Shown: positions 8,972 through 18,531, counted from the first letter of the stretch. The stretch is DNA of 64,000 nt from an uncultured Roseburia sp. (GCA_947649645.1 CANSSP010000010.1:1-64000), one strand, 5' to 3'. Notes: generated by a model not told the origin, from the letters alone. Translations and numbers: made by a program.

Positions 8972-9277
8972 ACATCCAGACAAATATCTCCGACTTTTTT
9001 CAAAGGCCACAATTCCAAGTATTTCCAATTACATGGAAACAGGTTTCCGTCTGGCGGTACAGCCCGGATTACAAGGGCGGTACCGTCAGATACCCTGCTC
9101 GATACGATCTGTTTCAGTACCCACGCAATAAAAGCCATCAATCACGGGAAAACGAACACATTAACGAATTTTCAGACTCGCCGATCCCAGACATGTGCTA
9201 TAATACGGAGCACCAGGTAAATCTGTCGTGCAGTATAACACGGACATTCTGATTGCAAAAGAAAGCGAGGAAAGAGC
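8972..9277. other. 306-bp intergenic region before the GH1 gene
   Basis: It holds the extended -10 promoter listed separately near its end. A plus-strand frame without start codon is open across much of it and gives plausible but unrecognised peptide sequence; this could be a decayed gene remnant. No RNA structure was recognised. Confidence 0.5.
9196..9204 (+). promoter_or_regulatory. Extended -10 promoter for the GH1 gene
   Basis: TGCTATAAT, an extended -10 element, lies about 74 bases before the GH1 start. No good -35 is seen at 17 bases, which fits an extended -10 promoter or one helped by an activator. Confidence 0.5.
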
Positions 9278-10597
9278 ATGCAAAAATTTAATTCTGATTT
9301 CTATATCGGCGCTGCCACCGCCGCACACCAGGTGGAAGGAAATAACACCCACAGCGACCTCTGGGCAATGGAACAGATGAAGACGACCAGCTTTACGGAA
9401 CCATCCCTGGACGCAGTCGATCACTATAACCTATATGAGGAAGATATCGCCCTGATGGAAAAAGCCGGCCTGAACGCTTACCGCTTCTCAATCGAGTGGG
9501 CAAGAATCGAACCGGAAGAAAACTGCTTTGACGAGGCTGCGCTTGCACACTACCAGAACGTCATCGCCTGCTGCAAAAAACACGGACTGGAACCGTTCGT
9601 GACCCTCCACCACTTTTCTTCCCCGAAATGGCTGATCGGCAAGGGAGGCTGGGAAGCAGAGACGACACCGGATGATTTTGAAAAATACGTGCGTTATGTC
9701 ATGCGGGCCATCGGTAAAGACGTAAAATATGTCTGCACGATCAACGAGGCAAATATGGGCCTTCAGATTGCCGCCATCATGGAGCGCTACAAAAGACAGA
9801 TGATGGCACAGATGGCAAAGGCACAGATGACCGCGCCGCAGCCAGAAAACGCCGCAGAGACGGACGGCAACGTACAGGTGGGCATCAATCTGGAAAAAAT
9901 GATGGCGGATCAGAAACTGGCCGCGCAGGAGAATCTGGAAGTGTTCGGCGTCGAAAAAGCAGAAAACTTTACGTCCATGCGGACCGCCCAGGGCGATCTC
10001 CTTATTATGCGCGCCCATCAGAAGGCAAAAACCGTGATCAGGGAGCTTTTCCCAAAAATCAAAGTCGGCCTGACCTTAAGTCTGCACGACATCCAGGCAC
10101 AGCCCGGCGGAGAAGCACGGGCACAGAAAGAATGGGACGATGAATTTATACACTACCTTCCATATATAAAGGAGGATGATTTCCTCGGCGTGCAGAACTA
10201 CACGCGCTCCCTCATCGGCCCCGACGGACAGCTTCCGGCCCCCGACGACGCTGAACTCACCCAGATGAACTATGAATTTTACCCCGAGGCCCTCGAAAAT
10301 GTCATCCGCAGAGTCGCCGGCAGCTTTCCCGGTGAACTGATCGTCACGGAAAACGGCATCGCCACCGCCGACGATGCCCGCAGAATCGCATTTATCCGCC
10401 GCGCCCTTACCGGGGTGGAAAACTGCCTTAAAGACGGTATTGCACTCAGAGGTTACTTCCACTGGAGTCTTTTGGACAATTTCGAATGGCAGAAAGGCTA
10501 CAGCATGACATTCGGGCTGATCGCGGTCGACCGCACGACACAGACACGCCTTCCCAAAGAAAGCCTTTCTTTCCTCGGAAGTTTTTCTTCCAGATAA
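9278..10597 (+). CDS. GH1-family beta-glycosidase
   Basis: 439 aa, no signal peptide, cytosolic. GH1 motifs appear in order: FYIGAATAAHQVEG at the N-terminus, AYRFSIEWARIEP, FVTLHHFSSPKWL, the acid/base region TINEAN (about residue 157; most GH1 have NEP), the nucleophile region VTENGIA (about 358) and FHWSLLDNFEW near the C-terminus. It should cleave beta-glucosides or beta-galactosides, free or phosphorylated. A charged segment rich in Met, Gln and Ala (about 165-215) is longer than usual in that loop. It is followed after 27 bases by a 76-aa gene and a TetR regulator. Confidence 0.92.
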   Translation: MQKFNSDFYIGAATAAHQVEGNNTHSDLWAMEQMKTTSFTEPSLDAVDHYNLYEEDIALMEKAGLNAYRFSIEWARIEPEENCFDEAALAHYQNVIACCKKHGLEPFVTLHHFSSPKWLIGKGGWEAETTPDDFEKYVRYVMRAIGKDVKYVCTINEANMGLQIAAIMERYKRQMMAQMAKAQMTAPQPENAAETDGNVQVGINLEKMMADQKLAAQENLEVFGVEKAENFTSMRTAQGDLLIMRAHQKAKTVIRELFPKIKVGLTLSLHDIQAQPGGEARAQKEWDDEFIHYLPYIKEDDFLGVQNYTRSLIGPDGQLPAPDDAELTQMNYEFYPEALENVIRRVAGSFPGELIVTENGIATADDARRIAFIRRALTGVENCLKDGIALRGYFHWSLLDNFEWQKGYSMTFGLIAVDRTTQTRLPKESLSFLGSFSSR

Positions 10598-10624
10598 CGC
10601 TCAGGCTATCGCAAGGAGACACGC

Positions 10625-10855
10625 ATGAAACTTAAAGAAAACACAAACCTCGCCGATTTCATCTGCAAGGTAAAGGAATGCCGCTCCGCCGTCACCTTCC
10701 ACTCCGCAGAGGGGGATATACTGGCGCTTCAGTCCGCACTGTGCCAGTATATCTTTGCATCACTGCAGACACATCCAGAGCTTTTAAAAGACAGCCTTAT
10801 TGTCTGTGAAAACGAAGCAGACTATGCCGTTTTAAAAGACTATATCAAAGCTTAA
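10625..10855 (+). CDS. small conserved-looking protein of unknown function
   Basis: 76 aa, soluble, with no transmembrane segment or metal motif. The segment SAEGDILALQSALCQYIF resembles small clostridial proteins that share a GD-x-L-x-L-x-S-x-L-x-Q-x-IF pattern and are sometimes mislabelled polyA polymerase. No function is inferred. It is 27 bases after GH1 with an AAGGAG site, and 18 bases before a TetR gene, so it is part of the same transcript. Confidence 0.6.
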   Translation: MKLKENTNLADFICKVKECRSAVTFHSAEGDILALQSALCQYIFASLQTHPELLKDSLIVCENEADYAVLKDYIKA

Positions 10856-10873
10856 GCAAGGATCATTCTGTTT

Positions 10874-11455
10874 ATGAATAAAACCAAAAGTTACAATCAG
10901 AAATCCGCATGCCACCGCGACGCCCGCGTGCGTTGCACGCGCATGATCATCCGGGATGCCTTTCTGGAACTGTTAAAAGAAAAACCGCTCTCCAGAATTA
11001 CTGTAAAAGAAATCTGTGCGCTCGCAGAACTCAACCGCACCACGTTCTACAAGCACTACAAAGATCCCGCCGACCTGCTGAATACGCTCGAAAACGAGGC
11101 AATCGACCAGCTTCTGACCCTGATCGAAGAATGTGCCGGACAGAATCCAGAGCAGATTCTTGTGCCGGTCTTTCACACACTCAGACAACATTACGATCTG
11201 TTTGAGTGTTTTGTATCCGCAGACAAAGACAAAAGCTTTCCCCGACGCCTCGCCGTCCGCTGTTTCGAAAAAATATGCGCGACCGCCCGGCAGGAGAGCG
11301 ACGCCGACAGCCATACCCCCGCGGAGCCGCTGCGTTTCAGCTACATGGCCGGCGGCGTCAGCGGCGTTATTGAATACTGGCTGCAAAGCGGGATGAAGGA
11401 ATCTCCGGAAATCATTGCCAGAACGATTCAGGCGTTCCATTCTTCCCTGGCATGA
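10874..11455 (+). CDS. TetR/AcrR-family transcriptional regulator (second copy)
   Basis: 193 aa. The N-terminal domain carries a clear helix-turn-helix (ITVKEICALAELNRTTFYKHY, then DPADLLNTLE). The C-terminal half is helical and resembles the clostridial TetR_C_7-like type that ends in a short conserved helix (AGGVSGVIEYWLQSGMKESP). It is similar in layout to the regulator at 7756 but clearly divergent. It is embedded in the glycosidase operon directly after the 76-aa gene and 43 bases before the AraC-type gene, so it probably controls this sugar block. The ligand is unknown. Confidence 0.85.
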   Translation: MNKTKSYNQKSACHRDARVRCTRMIIRDAFLELLKEKPLSRITVKEICALAELNRTTFYKHYKDPADLLNTLENEAIDQLLTLIEECAGQNPEQILVPVFHTLRQHYDLFECFVSADKDKSFPRRLAVRCFEKICATARQESDADSHTPAEPLRFSYMAGGVSGVIEYWLQSGMKESPEIIARTIQAFHSSLA

Positions 11456-11498
11456 TTTATCACCGTCGATCCGGATAAAACCGGCATGGAGGATTATT

Positions 11499-12710
11499 AT
11501 GACAACCGATGAGAAAGTATCCTTTTTCCTGGAACTTATCAACTGCAGTTATCCACTGTATCACTGGTATTTCGACGCATCGCTTCAGTTCCGGTCTACT
11601 GACTGGCAGAAAGAACTCTTTTCCGGCGATTTTTTCTCCTACATCGGATTTCGCGAACAGATCTTAAAACACATCGCCGAAGGAAACCGCGTCCCTGTCA
11701 TCCTGGAAGCCGAGTCCAATCTTCTCTGGATCGCCGGCTTTTCTTTCAATGGGGCAGAACTCTTAAGCTGCCATCTGATCGGCCCGACCCTGACCGGCCG
11801 CGACACTCCCATGCTGATTAAAAAGAAGCTGGATTCTTTTGAACTGACCGCAAAACTCCGCTCAAGTGTGTTTAAAGTACTCGACCAGATTCCCGTCGTT
11901 CCGACCAACATTTTAAGACAGTACGCAATCATGCTTCACCACTGTCTGAACCAGGAGAAATGCTCGCTCTACGACGTCCCCTTCCTGAATACGGTTCCGC
12001 CTGAAAAGACACAGACAGCGCGCACGCAATCCCCCGATCACGGCGGCATCTGGATCAGGGAACAGCATCTCCTGAACATGTTTGCGAACGGAGACCCACG
12101 GTACCGGGAGGCCCTCAGACAGTGTTATTCTCTGAGTGACGGCGTGAAGGCAGACACCGGAAACGCTTTGCGGGACCGGAAAAATACCTGCATCGTACTT
12201 CTCACCCTCTGTTCCCGCTCCTGCATTAACGGCGGTCTCCCCCCTGCGATCGCCTACGACCTCAACGACTATTACGTCCTAAAGATTGAAGAATGCGGCT
12301 CTTTAACCGCCCTCGCAGACCTGTGTGACAAAATGCTGGAAGACTACGTAAACCGGGTACAGGAAATACGAAACCACTCTTCTGTTTCCAGTCTGATCCA
12401 GAACGCATGCGATTATATCCGCACGCACATCACAGAGCAGCTGACCATCGCCGATCTGGCAAAACGCACCGGCTACTCGGAATACTATTTCTCCCACAAA
12501 TTCAAAAAGGAAACAGGCTGCAGCGTCAATGATTTTATCCTGAAAGAAAAAATTGAGCAGGCAAAACTGATGCTGGCCGGGACAAGCGACACCATTCAGT
12601 CGATCAGCGACAGCCTCTCTTTCGGAAACCGCAGTTACTTTTATACCTGTTTCCAGAAACAGACCGGCCTCTCCCCGAGTGAATACCGCAGACAGAACGG
12701 AAAGGTATGA
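11499..12710 (+). CDS. AraC-family transcriptional regulator
   Basis: 403 aa from the ATG at 11499, which has GGAGG at the right distance; the ORF-track start at 11415 overlaps the TetR gene. The C-terminal ~100 residues form the double helix-turn-helix of AraC/XylS proteins: LTIADLAKRTGYSEYYFSHKFKKE, then IQSISDSLSFGNRSYFYTCFQK and the terminal GLSPSEYRR. The N-terminal ~290 residues are a non-membrane sensor region seen in many Lachnospiraceae AraC regulators near sugar genes; its ligand is not known. It immediately precedes the GPH symporter and GH2, the likely targets. Confidence 0.88.
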   Translation: MTTDEKVSFFLELINCSYPLYHWYFDASLQFRSTDWQKELFSGDFFSYIGFREQILKHIAEGNRVPVILEAESNLLWIAGFSFNGAELLSCHLIGPTLTGRDTPMLIKKKLDSFELTAKLRSSVFKVLDQIPVVPTNILRQYAIMLHHCLNQEKCSLYDVPFLNTVPPEKTQTARTQSPDHGGIWIREQHLLNMFANGDPRYREALRQCYSLSDGVKADTGNALRDRKNTCIVLLTLCSRSCINGGLPPAIAYDLNDYYVLKIEECGSLTALADLCDKMLEDYVNRVQEIRNHSSVSSLIQNACDYIRTHITEQLTIADLAKRTGYSEYYFSHKFKKETGCSVNDFILKEKIEQAKLMLAGTSDTIQSISDSLSFGNRSYFYTCFQKQTGLSPSEYRRQNGKV

Positions 12711-12941
12711 TCTTTTGTTCTGTCTGCAGCACTGTCGGCAAACGATACACGATTCCTTAATCTGTCTCTTATTGTTACATTATTCATCTATATGTTCCCA
12801 ATCTGCACAGACAGACACATAACTGTCAGATTTCCAAACATTCTCCCGAATTTTCAGACACCCTTCTTCATTTTTCCCGATATAATTCTTTCAGAAACAC
12901 ACGGCAGAGCCGTAACAAAAGATACTATGGAGGGTTTTGTT
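12711..12941 (+). promoter_or_regulatory. Regulatory region of the symporter/GH2 pair
   Basis: 231 bp after the AraC-type gene. A TATAAT (in CCCGATATAATTC) has no good -35 at 17 bases, as expected for a promoter needing an activator. Two TCAGA-containing segments lie upstream and could be AraC half-sites, but the repeat is too weak to assert. Confidence 0.35.
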
Positions 12942-14426
12942 ATGTCAAATGAAAAAAAACCAGGTCAAAGCGAAATCGACGGTGTAACGTACCGCCGCGC
13001 CAGAATGTGGCAGATCATCCTCGTCTCAATGAACGCCTTTATCGGCATGAGCTTTTACAGCCTGATGGGCCTGGCCAGCTACAGCGCCAGCATCGGATTC
13101 GGCATCGCAACTGTGGCCGTGGGCGGGATCCTGACGTTCACCCGCATCTTCGACGCGATCACGGATCCCATGCTCGCATTCATCTACGACAAGGTCAACA
13201 CACGATTCGGAAAGGTCCGTATTCTGATGGTCAGCGGCTGGCTGATTATGGTGCTCGCCGTCCTCTTCATGTACAACTGGGCGGCCGGCAAAGGCCACGG
13301 CATCGTCATGTTTATCATTTTGTACATGATCTACATCATCGGCTATACCCTTTTTAACATGACGGGACAGACGCTGTACGCCCTGATGACCAACGACCCG
13401 AAGCAGCGCCCCATGATCGGCGTCTACAGCACCATCTTCAACTATATCGTTCCGATCGCCTTAAGCCTGATCTTCTACACGAAGCTGATGCCGAAATACG
13501 GCGGATTCAGCCTCGAATTTCTGGCAGCGGCCTGCCAGACTGCCGTCGCGCTCTCCGCAGCCGGCATTATCGCAGCCTGCATCGGCATCTCGGAATTTGA
13601 CAAACCGGAAAACTTTATGGGCACGACCACAAAAAAAGAAAAGCTTAAGCTTTCCGATATGATTGAGGTTCTGAAAAACAACCGTCCCCTGCAGTGCTAT
13701 ATCGCCTCCGGCGCTTCGGACAAAATCGCGCAGCAGGTAGCCAGCCAGTCGATTATCTCCACAATGCTGGGAGGCATTATTATCGGCGACATGTCGATCT
13801 CGACGATGCTTAGCACGGTCAGCATTATCCCCTCGATCCTGTTCGCTTTTATCGGGGCAGGCTACGCGCGGAAACACGGCAACAAAAAGACGATCGTCAC
13901 CTGGACGTACATGTGCATCTACGTCACCGTCGCAACCATCGCCTTTTTCTGTTTCCTGCACATGGGCGGCAGCACACGCAATATCTCCGTTTCCATGCCA
14001 CTGATGATTCTCTATGTCGTTCTTACCCTGCTGGCGAACGCCACAAAAATGTGTGTCACAACCGGAAACAACGCCTTTATGGCCGATGTCATCGACTATG
14101 AGCTTGACCGCGGCGGCAGATATATCCCGGCCGTCGTATCTGGCGTCTACAGCCTGATCGACAAGCTTGTCTCCTCCGTGAGCGCACTGATCGCCACGGG
14201 CGCGGTCGCACTGATCGGATACCGCGAAACCATGCCGCAGCCGACCGACACGCTGACGCCGGGTATTTTCTGGATGACGATGGCGCTGATGTACGGCCTT
14301 CCCCTGACCGGCTGGGTTGTCACGCTGATTGCCATGCGTTACTGTTCACTGGGCAAAGAGGAAATGGTGGAGGTTCAGAAACGGATTGCGGAAAAGAAAG
14401 CCGCGGCCAGACAAAGCATATCATAA
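12942..14426 (+). CDS. GPH-family sugar:cation symporter (MFS)
   Basis: 494 aa from the ATG at 12942 (ATGGAGGGTTTTGTT before it). About 12 transmembrane segments are visible. The N-terminal half has the glycoside-pentoside-hexuronide family signature region FTRIFDAITDPMLAFIYD with the conserved Asp pair, and NAFMADVIDYE later on is another typical stretch. It imports a glycoside or hexuronide with Na+ or H+ across the cytoplasmic membrane. It lies between an AraC-type regulator and GH2, so it very probably supplies the GH2 substrate; the two genes are 24 bases apart. Confidence 0.88.
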   Translation: MSNEKKPGQSEIDGVTYRRARMWQIILVSMNAFIGMSFYSLMGLASYSASIGFGIATVAVGGILTFTRIFDAITDPMLAFIYDKVNTRFGKVRILMVSGWLIMVLAVLFMYNWAAGKGHGIVMFIILYMIYIIGYTLFNMTGQTLYALMTNDPKQRPMIGVYSTIFNYIVPIALSLIFYTKLMPKYGGFSLEFLAAACQTAVALSAAGIIAACIGISEFDKPENFMGTTTKKEKLKLSDMIEVLKNNRPLQCYIASGASDKIAQQVASQSIISTMLGGIIIGDMSISTMLSTVSIIPSILFAFIGAGYARKHGNKKTIVTWTYMCIYVTVATIAFFCFLHMGGSTRNISVSMPLMILYVVLTLLANATKMCVTTGNNAFMADVIDYELDRGGRYIPAVVSGVYSLIDKLVSSVSALIATGAVALIGYRETMPQPTDTLTPGIFWMTMALMYGLPLTGWVVTLIAMRYCSLGKEEMVEVQKRIAEKKAAARQSIS

Positions 14427-14450
14427 GGCAGACACGAAAGGAGACACGCC

Positions 14451-16667
14451 ATGCGCAATATTACACCCTTAAAAGATAACTGGATTTTTATCAAAAACGC
14501 TGCAGACGCTGCGGCGGCAGTCGCCGCAGCGTCTGCAGCCGAAAATACCATCTCCCTCCCGCACACCTGGAACGCTGTGGACGGGCAGGACGGCGGCAAC
14601 GATTACCACAGAGGCACATGCTACTATGTAAGACATCTTACAGAGCCGGATACCGGCAATTTACGGCAGACTTACCTGGAATTTTCAGGCGCTGCCATGA
14701 CGGCCGACGTCTATTTAAACGGCAAAAAACTGGCGCACCACGAGGGCGGTTACTCCACCTTCCGCGTCAACGTCACAAAACATCTCACAAATGACAGTAC
14801 GCTCGTCGTCGCCGTCAGCAACGAAGACAACACCACCATATACCCCCAGAAGGCGGACTTCACTTTCTACGGCGGCCTCTACCGCATGGTAAATCTGATC
14901 ACCGTGCCCGAAACGCACTTTGCACTGGACTACTGCGGCACTCCGGGTATCAGGGTAACGCCCGTCGTTAACCTTCACGATCACAGCGCCAGCGTCACCG
15001 CCGAGGCATGGACCACGGGCCTGTGTGAACGCGTATCTTTCACCGTAAACGGGGAGACAAAGACCGTCGCATGTGCCGACGGCCATGCCACAGCCGTATT
15101 TTCCATCGAAAACGTCCACCTCTGGGACGGGGTGAACGACCCGTTTCTCTACACCGCGGAAGCCTTCCTCGAGAGCGGGGACGCCGTAAAAACACGCTTT
15201 GGCTGCCGCCGCTATGAAATTGACCCGCAGAAAGGATTTCTCTTAAACGGGCGCTCCTTCCCCCTGCGCGGCGTCTCCCGCCACCAGGATTTTAAAGGCG
15301 TCGGAAACGCGCTGACCCTTAATCATCACAAAAAGGACATGGAAATCATCCGGGAAATCGGAGCGAACACCCTGCGCCTCGCCCATTACCAGCACGCACA
15401 GGAATTTTATGATCTCTGTGATGAAAACGGACTGATCGTCTGGGCCGAAATTCCCTACATCACCATGCACATGAAAGACGGCCGCGCAAACACCCTCTCT
15501 CAGATGGAAGAACTGATCGTACAAAATTATAATCACCCCTCCATCGCTGTGTGGGGGCTCTCCAACGAAATCACGGCAGCCAGTGTGGTGAACGAAGATC
15601 TGCTGGAAAACCACCGTCTGTTAAACGACCTGTGTCACAGACTGGATGCCACCCGGCCGACCACGATGGCAAACGTCTTTATGCTGGAAACCGACAGCCC
15701 CATTCTGGAAATCCCGGACGTCAACAGCTACAACCTCTATTTCGGCTGGTATCTGGGCGGGCTGGAACAGAACGATGAATTTTTTGACGCATACCACGCA
15801 AAATACCCTGAGCGCTGTATCGGTTTTTCAGAATACGGCGCGGACGCAAACCCGCAGTATCAGTCAGATATGCCGCAGATGGGCGACTACACCGAAAGCT
15901 ACCAGGCCGTCTACCACGAGCACCTGCTCAGCATGATTGAGGCGCGGCCCTGGATATGGGCGACCCATGTGTGGAACCTGTTTGATTTTGCCGCAGACGG
16001 CAGGGATGAGGGCGGAAAACACGGAGAAAACCAGAAAGGCCTTGTCACCATCGACCGGAAACTAAAAAAAGACGCCTTTTACCTGTACAAGGCGGCGTGG
16101 AATAAAAAAGAGCCTTTCGTCCACCTGTGCGGCAGCCGCTACGTCGATCGCACAGAAGAACGCACGGAAATCAAGGTCTACTCGAACCAGTCTGAAGTGA
16201 CCCTTTTTGTGGACGGAAAAAAATATGACACGCAAAACGGCAGAACCGTCTTCTCCTTCCGTGTCCCGATCCGGGGGGAACACGTCATCGAGGCAAAAGC
16301 CGGGGACTGCACTGACCACATCACCATCCGGAAAGTAACCGAAAAAAATCCGGATTACCTCTATACGAAAACTTCTCCCATCGTCAACTGGTTTGACGCC
16401 GGAGAATATGACGAAACCTGCTACTGTGTCTCCGACACTCTGGCCACCATCCGCGAAAATCCAGAAGCCGGTGCCATCGTCGATCGCATGATGGCCCAGG
16501 GCGCGGCTTCCCGCGGCGATGTGGCCGACGCAGTAAAGGACAATCCCGCCCTGCAGCGCATGATGGGGCGCATGACCCTGATCAGCCTCCTCACCCAGGG
16601 CGGTGTCGACGAAGAAAGCATCCGTCAGATCAACCGCATTTTACAGGGCATCCGGAAAACGCATTAG
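14451..16667 (+). CDS. GH2-family glycoside hydrolase (beta-galactosidase or beta-glucuronidase type)
   Basis: 738 aa, cytosolic. The sugar-binding N-terminal domain (SLPHTWNAVDGQDGGNDY), the Ig-like middle domain and the TIM barrel are present. The acid/base Glu is in WGLSNEI (about residue 372) and the nucleophile Glu in FSEYGAD (about 460). GENQKGLVTIDRK aligns with the region carrying the NxK motif of beta-glucuronidases, but NxK is also common in other GH2 enzymes of this clade. A C-terminal helical extension (about 655-738) is typical of Lachnospiraceae homologues. Codons 17-30 form a perfect DNA hairpin encoding an Ala-rich insert. Its 3' end overlaps the convergent RsbW-like gene by 4 bp. 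Confidence 0.88.
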   Translation: MRNITPLKDNWIFIKNAADAAAAVAAASAAENTISLPHTWNAVDGQDGGNDYHRGTCYYVRHLTEPDTGNLRQTYLEFSGAAMTADVYLNGKKLAHHEGGYSTFRVNVTKHLTNDSTLVVAVSNEDNTTIYPQKADFTFYGGLYRMVNLITVPETHFALDYCGTPGIRVTPVVNLHDHSASVTAEAWTTGLCERVSFTVNGETKTVACADGHATAVFSIENVHLWDGVNDPFLYTAEAFLESGDAVKTRFGCRRYEIDPQKGFLLNGRSFPLRGVSRHQDFKGVGNALTLNHHKKDMEIIREIGANTLRLAHYQHAQEFYDLCDENGLIVWAEIPYITMHMKDGRANTLSQMEELIVQNYNHPSIAVWGLSNEITAASVVNEDLLENHRLLNDLCHRLDATRPTTMANVFMLETDSPILEIPDVNSYNLYFGWYLGGLEQNDEFFDAYHAKYPERCIGFSEYGADANPQYQSDMPQMGDYTESYQAVYHEHLLSMIEARPWIWATHVWNLFDFAADGRDEGGKHGENQKGLVTIDRKLKKDAFYLYKAAWNKKEPFVHLCGSRYVDRTEERTEIKVYSNQSEVTLFVDGKKYDTQNGRTVFSFRVPIRGEHVIEAKAGDCTDHITIRKVTEKNPDYLYTKTSPIVNWFDAGEYDETCYCVSDTLATIRENPEAGAIVDRMMAQGAASRGDVADAVKDNPALQRMMGRMTLISLLTQGGVDEESIRQINRILQGIRKTH
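14499..14539 (+). repeat. Perfect 18-bp inverted repeat inside the GH2 5' coding region
   Basis: The arms 14499-14516 and 14522-14539 are exact reverse complements (GCTGCAGACGCTGCGGCG and its complement) with a 5-base GCAGT loop. It encodes NAADAAAAVAAASAAEN-like sequence in frame, about 48 bases after the start codon. Confidence 0.95.
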
Positions 16668-17071
16668 ATATTTTTGCGGATTCTGAGAATATTCTGTCCG
16701 TCTTTATACTCATAAGAGAGCTCATCCATGCTCTTTTTGACCATATAGATACCCAGGCCGCCGATGTCGCGCTCCTCTGCGGAGAGCGACGTGTCCGGGT
16801 CCGTTTTGGCCAGCGGGTCGTACTGCACCCCGTTGTCGATAAATGTGATGACGGCCGCGAGCGGATCTTTTGTCACCTCCACACGCACCGTCGCAGGCCC
16901 GACTCCCGGGTGATAGGCGTAATGTGCAATATTGCCGAACAGCTCGTCGATGGCGATCGCAATCTGCATCTGCGCCTTCACCGGACAGCCGTATTCTTCC
17001 AGCTGCCCTTCTATAAAACATGTGACTGTTTCAATATTTTCCACCGTCGCGTCAATTGTCAGTTCTTTCAC
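16664..17071 (-). CDS. RsbW/SpoIIAB-like ATP-binding protein (GHKL anti-sigma-type)
   Basis: 135 aa, one HATPase_c_2 domain. N-box IDELFGNIAH at 41-50, G1 box DNG at 79-81 (DNGVQYDP), G2 box GGLG at 104-107 followed by YMVKKSMDELSYEYKDGQN. Family members are serine kinases/anti-sigma factors that bind a partner and switch to an STAS antagonist. It is the last gene of the locus, overlapping the PP2C gene by 4 bp. The STAS partner is encoded three genes upstream, beyond the NRPS. No cognate sigma factor is encoded in the locus, so its real partner may be one of the fused proteins described below. Confidence 0.9.
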   Translation of the reverse strand: MKELTIDATVENIETVTCFIEGQLEEYGCPVKAQMQIAIAIDELFGNIAHYAYHPGVGPATVRVEVTKDPLAAVITFIDNGVQYDPLAKTDPDTSLSAEERDIGGLGIYMVKKSMDELSYEYKDGQNILRIRKNI

Positions 17072-18516
17072 CGGATCTCCTCCTTCATCTGTTTTTTATA
17101 CTCAAGACAAAGCATGGTAATATCGTCAAACTGCTCCGCGCCCCCCACAAACAGATCAATATCCTCCTTTACCGCAGAAAGCAGCTCCGACGGCGGAAGC
17201 GCCGCATTTTTTCGGAGGACCGCCCCGAGCCGCTCCATGCCGTACAGCTCATTTTTCTTGTTTGTCGCCTCCGTCACGCCGTCCGTATACTGGAAAAATT
17301 TATCGCCCGCCTCAAGCTGCATGGCACCGCACCGGTATCGGATTCCCTCCATGCCTGCGAGGACAAATCCGGCCTTTATCCTGTGCGGCAGAAAGGTGTC
17401 TCCCCTTTTACAGACAAACGGGATTTCATGACCGGCATTGACAAACCGGAATTCACCCGTCACAAGGTCAAGCACGCCCTCAAATGCCGTGATAAACATC
17501 CCTTCGCTGTTGGACTCGCACAAAAGATTGTTTACCTCGGTAAATACTTCGCCCAGATCCCGGCCCGGCTGCGTATGATCTTTGATCAGGGTCTTTCCGA
17601 TCACCATAAAAAGAGCTGCCGGAACGCCTTTGCCCGAAACGTCCGCCGCCACGACGGCCAGATGGCGCTCGTCGACCATAAAAAAGTCGTAAAAGTCGCC
17701 CCCGACCTCCTTTGCCGGCTCCATCGCTGCAAACACGTCAAACTCCTCCCGCTCCGGAAACGCCGGAAAAATACAGGGCAGCATTGATTTCTGGATATTG
17801 GTGGCCACATTTAACTCCGCCGTCGTTCTGATCGTCTTTGCACTCTGGTTGATCGAATAAAAAATCATCCAGAATTCGATGACAAAAATCACGCAGACCG
17901 TGATATAGAGCAGAAAAAACCAGTGGCTGTCCGGATATATTCCCACTCCGTTCGAGACAAGGTTGATCACATAAAAGCCGATCACCGAGATAAAGAGTGC
18001 CGGGAGAAATACCACCATCTTTCCGCCGACCGCCTCGATCGTCCGATGAAGCGTCTTCCTCAGGAAACGCACATACAGGACGGAAAAGACAGCGTATACC
18101 ACAATCTTGATCGCGATAAAAAAGATCAGATTTGGTATGTCGTACGGACTTTCCCTGATAAAACCGAGTATGGGGCCTAAGAGCGTGTCTGCCGTTCCAC
18201 AGAACATAAAAGTACACACATTGGCGATCAGACACGCCATCAGCGCAATCGAAAGCTTTGTCGACCAGCTGTCCTTATATAAAAACTGAGACACGATACA
18301 GACAAGGCCGGAAAGCCCTAAAATCCCCACCGCGTCGTTGTACAGATTGACAGAATAACTGACAAACGCCAGAATATAGCCGGCAACGGCCCCGATCGTC
18401 CAGAACAGCGCCCGGACAGATCCTTTATATCTGGGTGTCAGTGTGATTCCCGTCAGCAATCCCGCAAACACAGACGCCATAAAAACAGCAAAACTCCAAA
18501 GCGCAACCGACGCCAT
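17068..18516 (-). CDS. membrane-anchored SpoIIE/RsbU-type PP2C phosphatase
   Basis: 482 aa. The N-terminal half (about 1-235) has six to seven transmembrane segments; the C-terminal half is a PP2C-like SpoIIE domain with EVGGDFYDFFMVDERHL, VAADVSGKGVPAALFM and later DDITMLCLEYK, which carry the metal-binding aspartates. It should dephosphorylate the STAS protein of this locus in response to a membrane signal. I chose the ATG at 18516: GGAGGG lies six bases before it, whereas the ORF-track GTG at 18531 sits inside that Shine-Dalgarno. The gene starts directly after the NRPS stop codon and overlaps the RsbW-like gene by 4 bp. Confidence 0.88.
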   Translation of the reverse strand: MASVALWSFAVFMASVFAGLLTGITLTPRYKGSVRALFWTIGAVAGYILAFVSYSVNLYNDAVGILGLSGLVCIVSQFLYKDSWSTKLSIALMACLIANVCTFMFCGTADTLLGPILGFIRESPYDIPNLIFFIAIKIVVYAVFSVLYVRFLRKTLHRTIEAVGGKMVVFLPALFISVIGFYVINLVSNGVGIYPDSHWFFLLYITVCVIFVIEFWMIFYSINQSAKTIRTTAELNVATNIQKSMLPCIFPAFPEREEFDVFAAMEPAKEVGGDFYDFFMVDERHLAVVAADVSGKGVPAALFMVIGKTLIKDHTQPGRDLGEVFTEVNNLLCESNSEGMFITAFEGVLDLVTGEFRFVNAGHEIPFVCKRGDTFLPHRIKAGFVLAGMEGIRYRCGAMQLEAGDKFFQYTDGVTEATNKKNELYGMERLGAVLRKNAALPPSELLSAVKEDIDLFVGGAEQFDDITMLCLEYKKQMKEEIR

Positions 18517-18531
18517 ATCAAATCCCTCCAC

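Noticed and set aside
8943-9277. Plus-strand open frames in the gap before the GH1 gene
   Set aside because: One overlaps the NTF2-like gene; the other has no start codon or ribosome site and no recognisable family. Mentioned only as a possible remnant.
12792-12941. N-terminal extension of the symporter from the ORF-track start at 12792
   Set aside because: No hydrophobic or family-like sequence in the extension, while a strong GGAGG site precedes the ATG at 12942.
16664-17071. Anti-sigma factor for a sigma factor inside the locus
   Set aside because: No sigma-factor gene is present between 16 and 32 kb, so the classic sigma-B type reading could not be supported.
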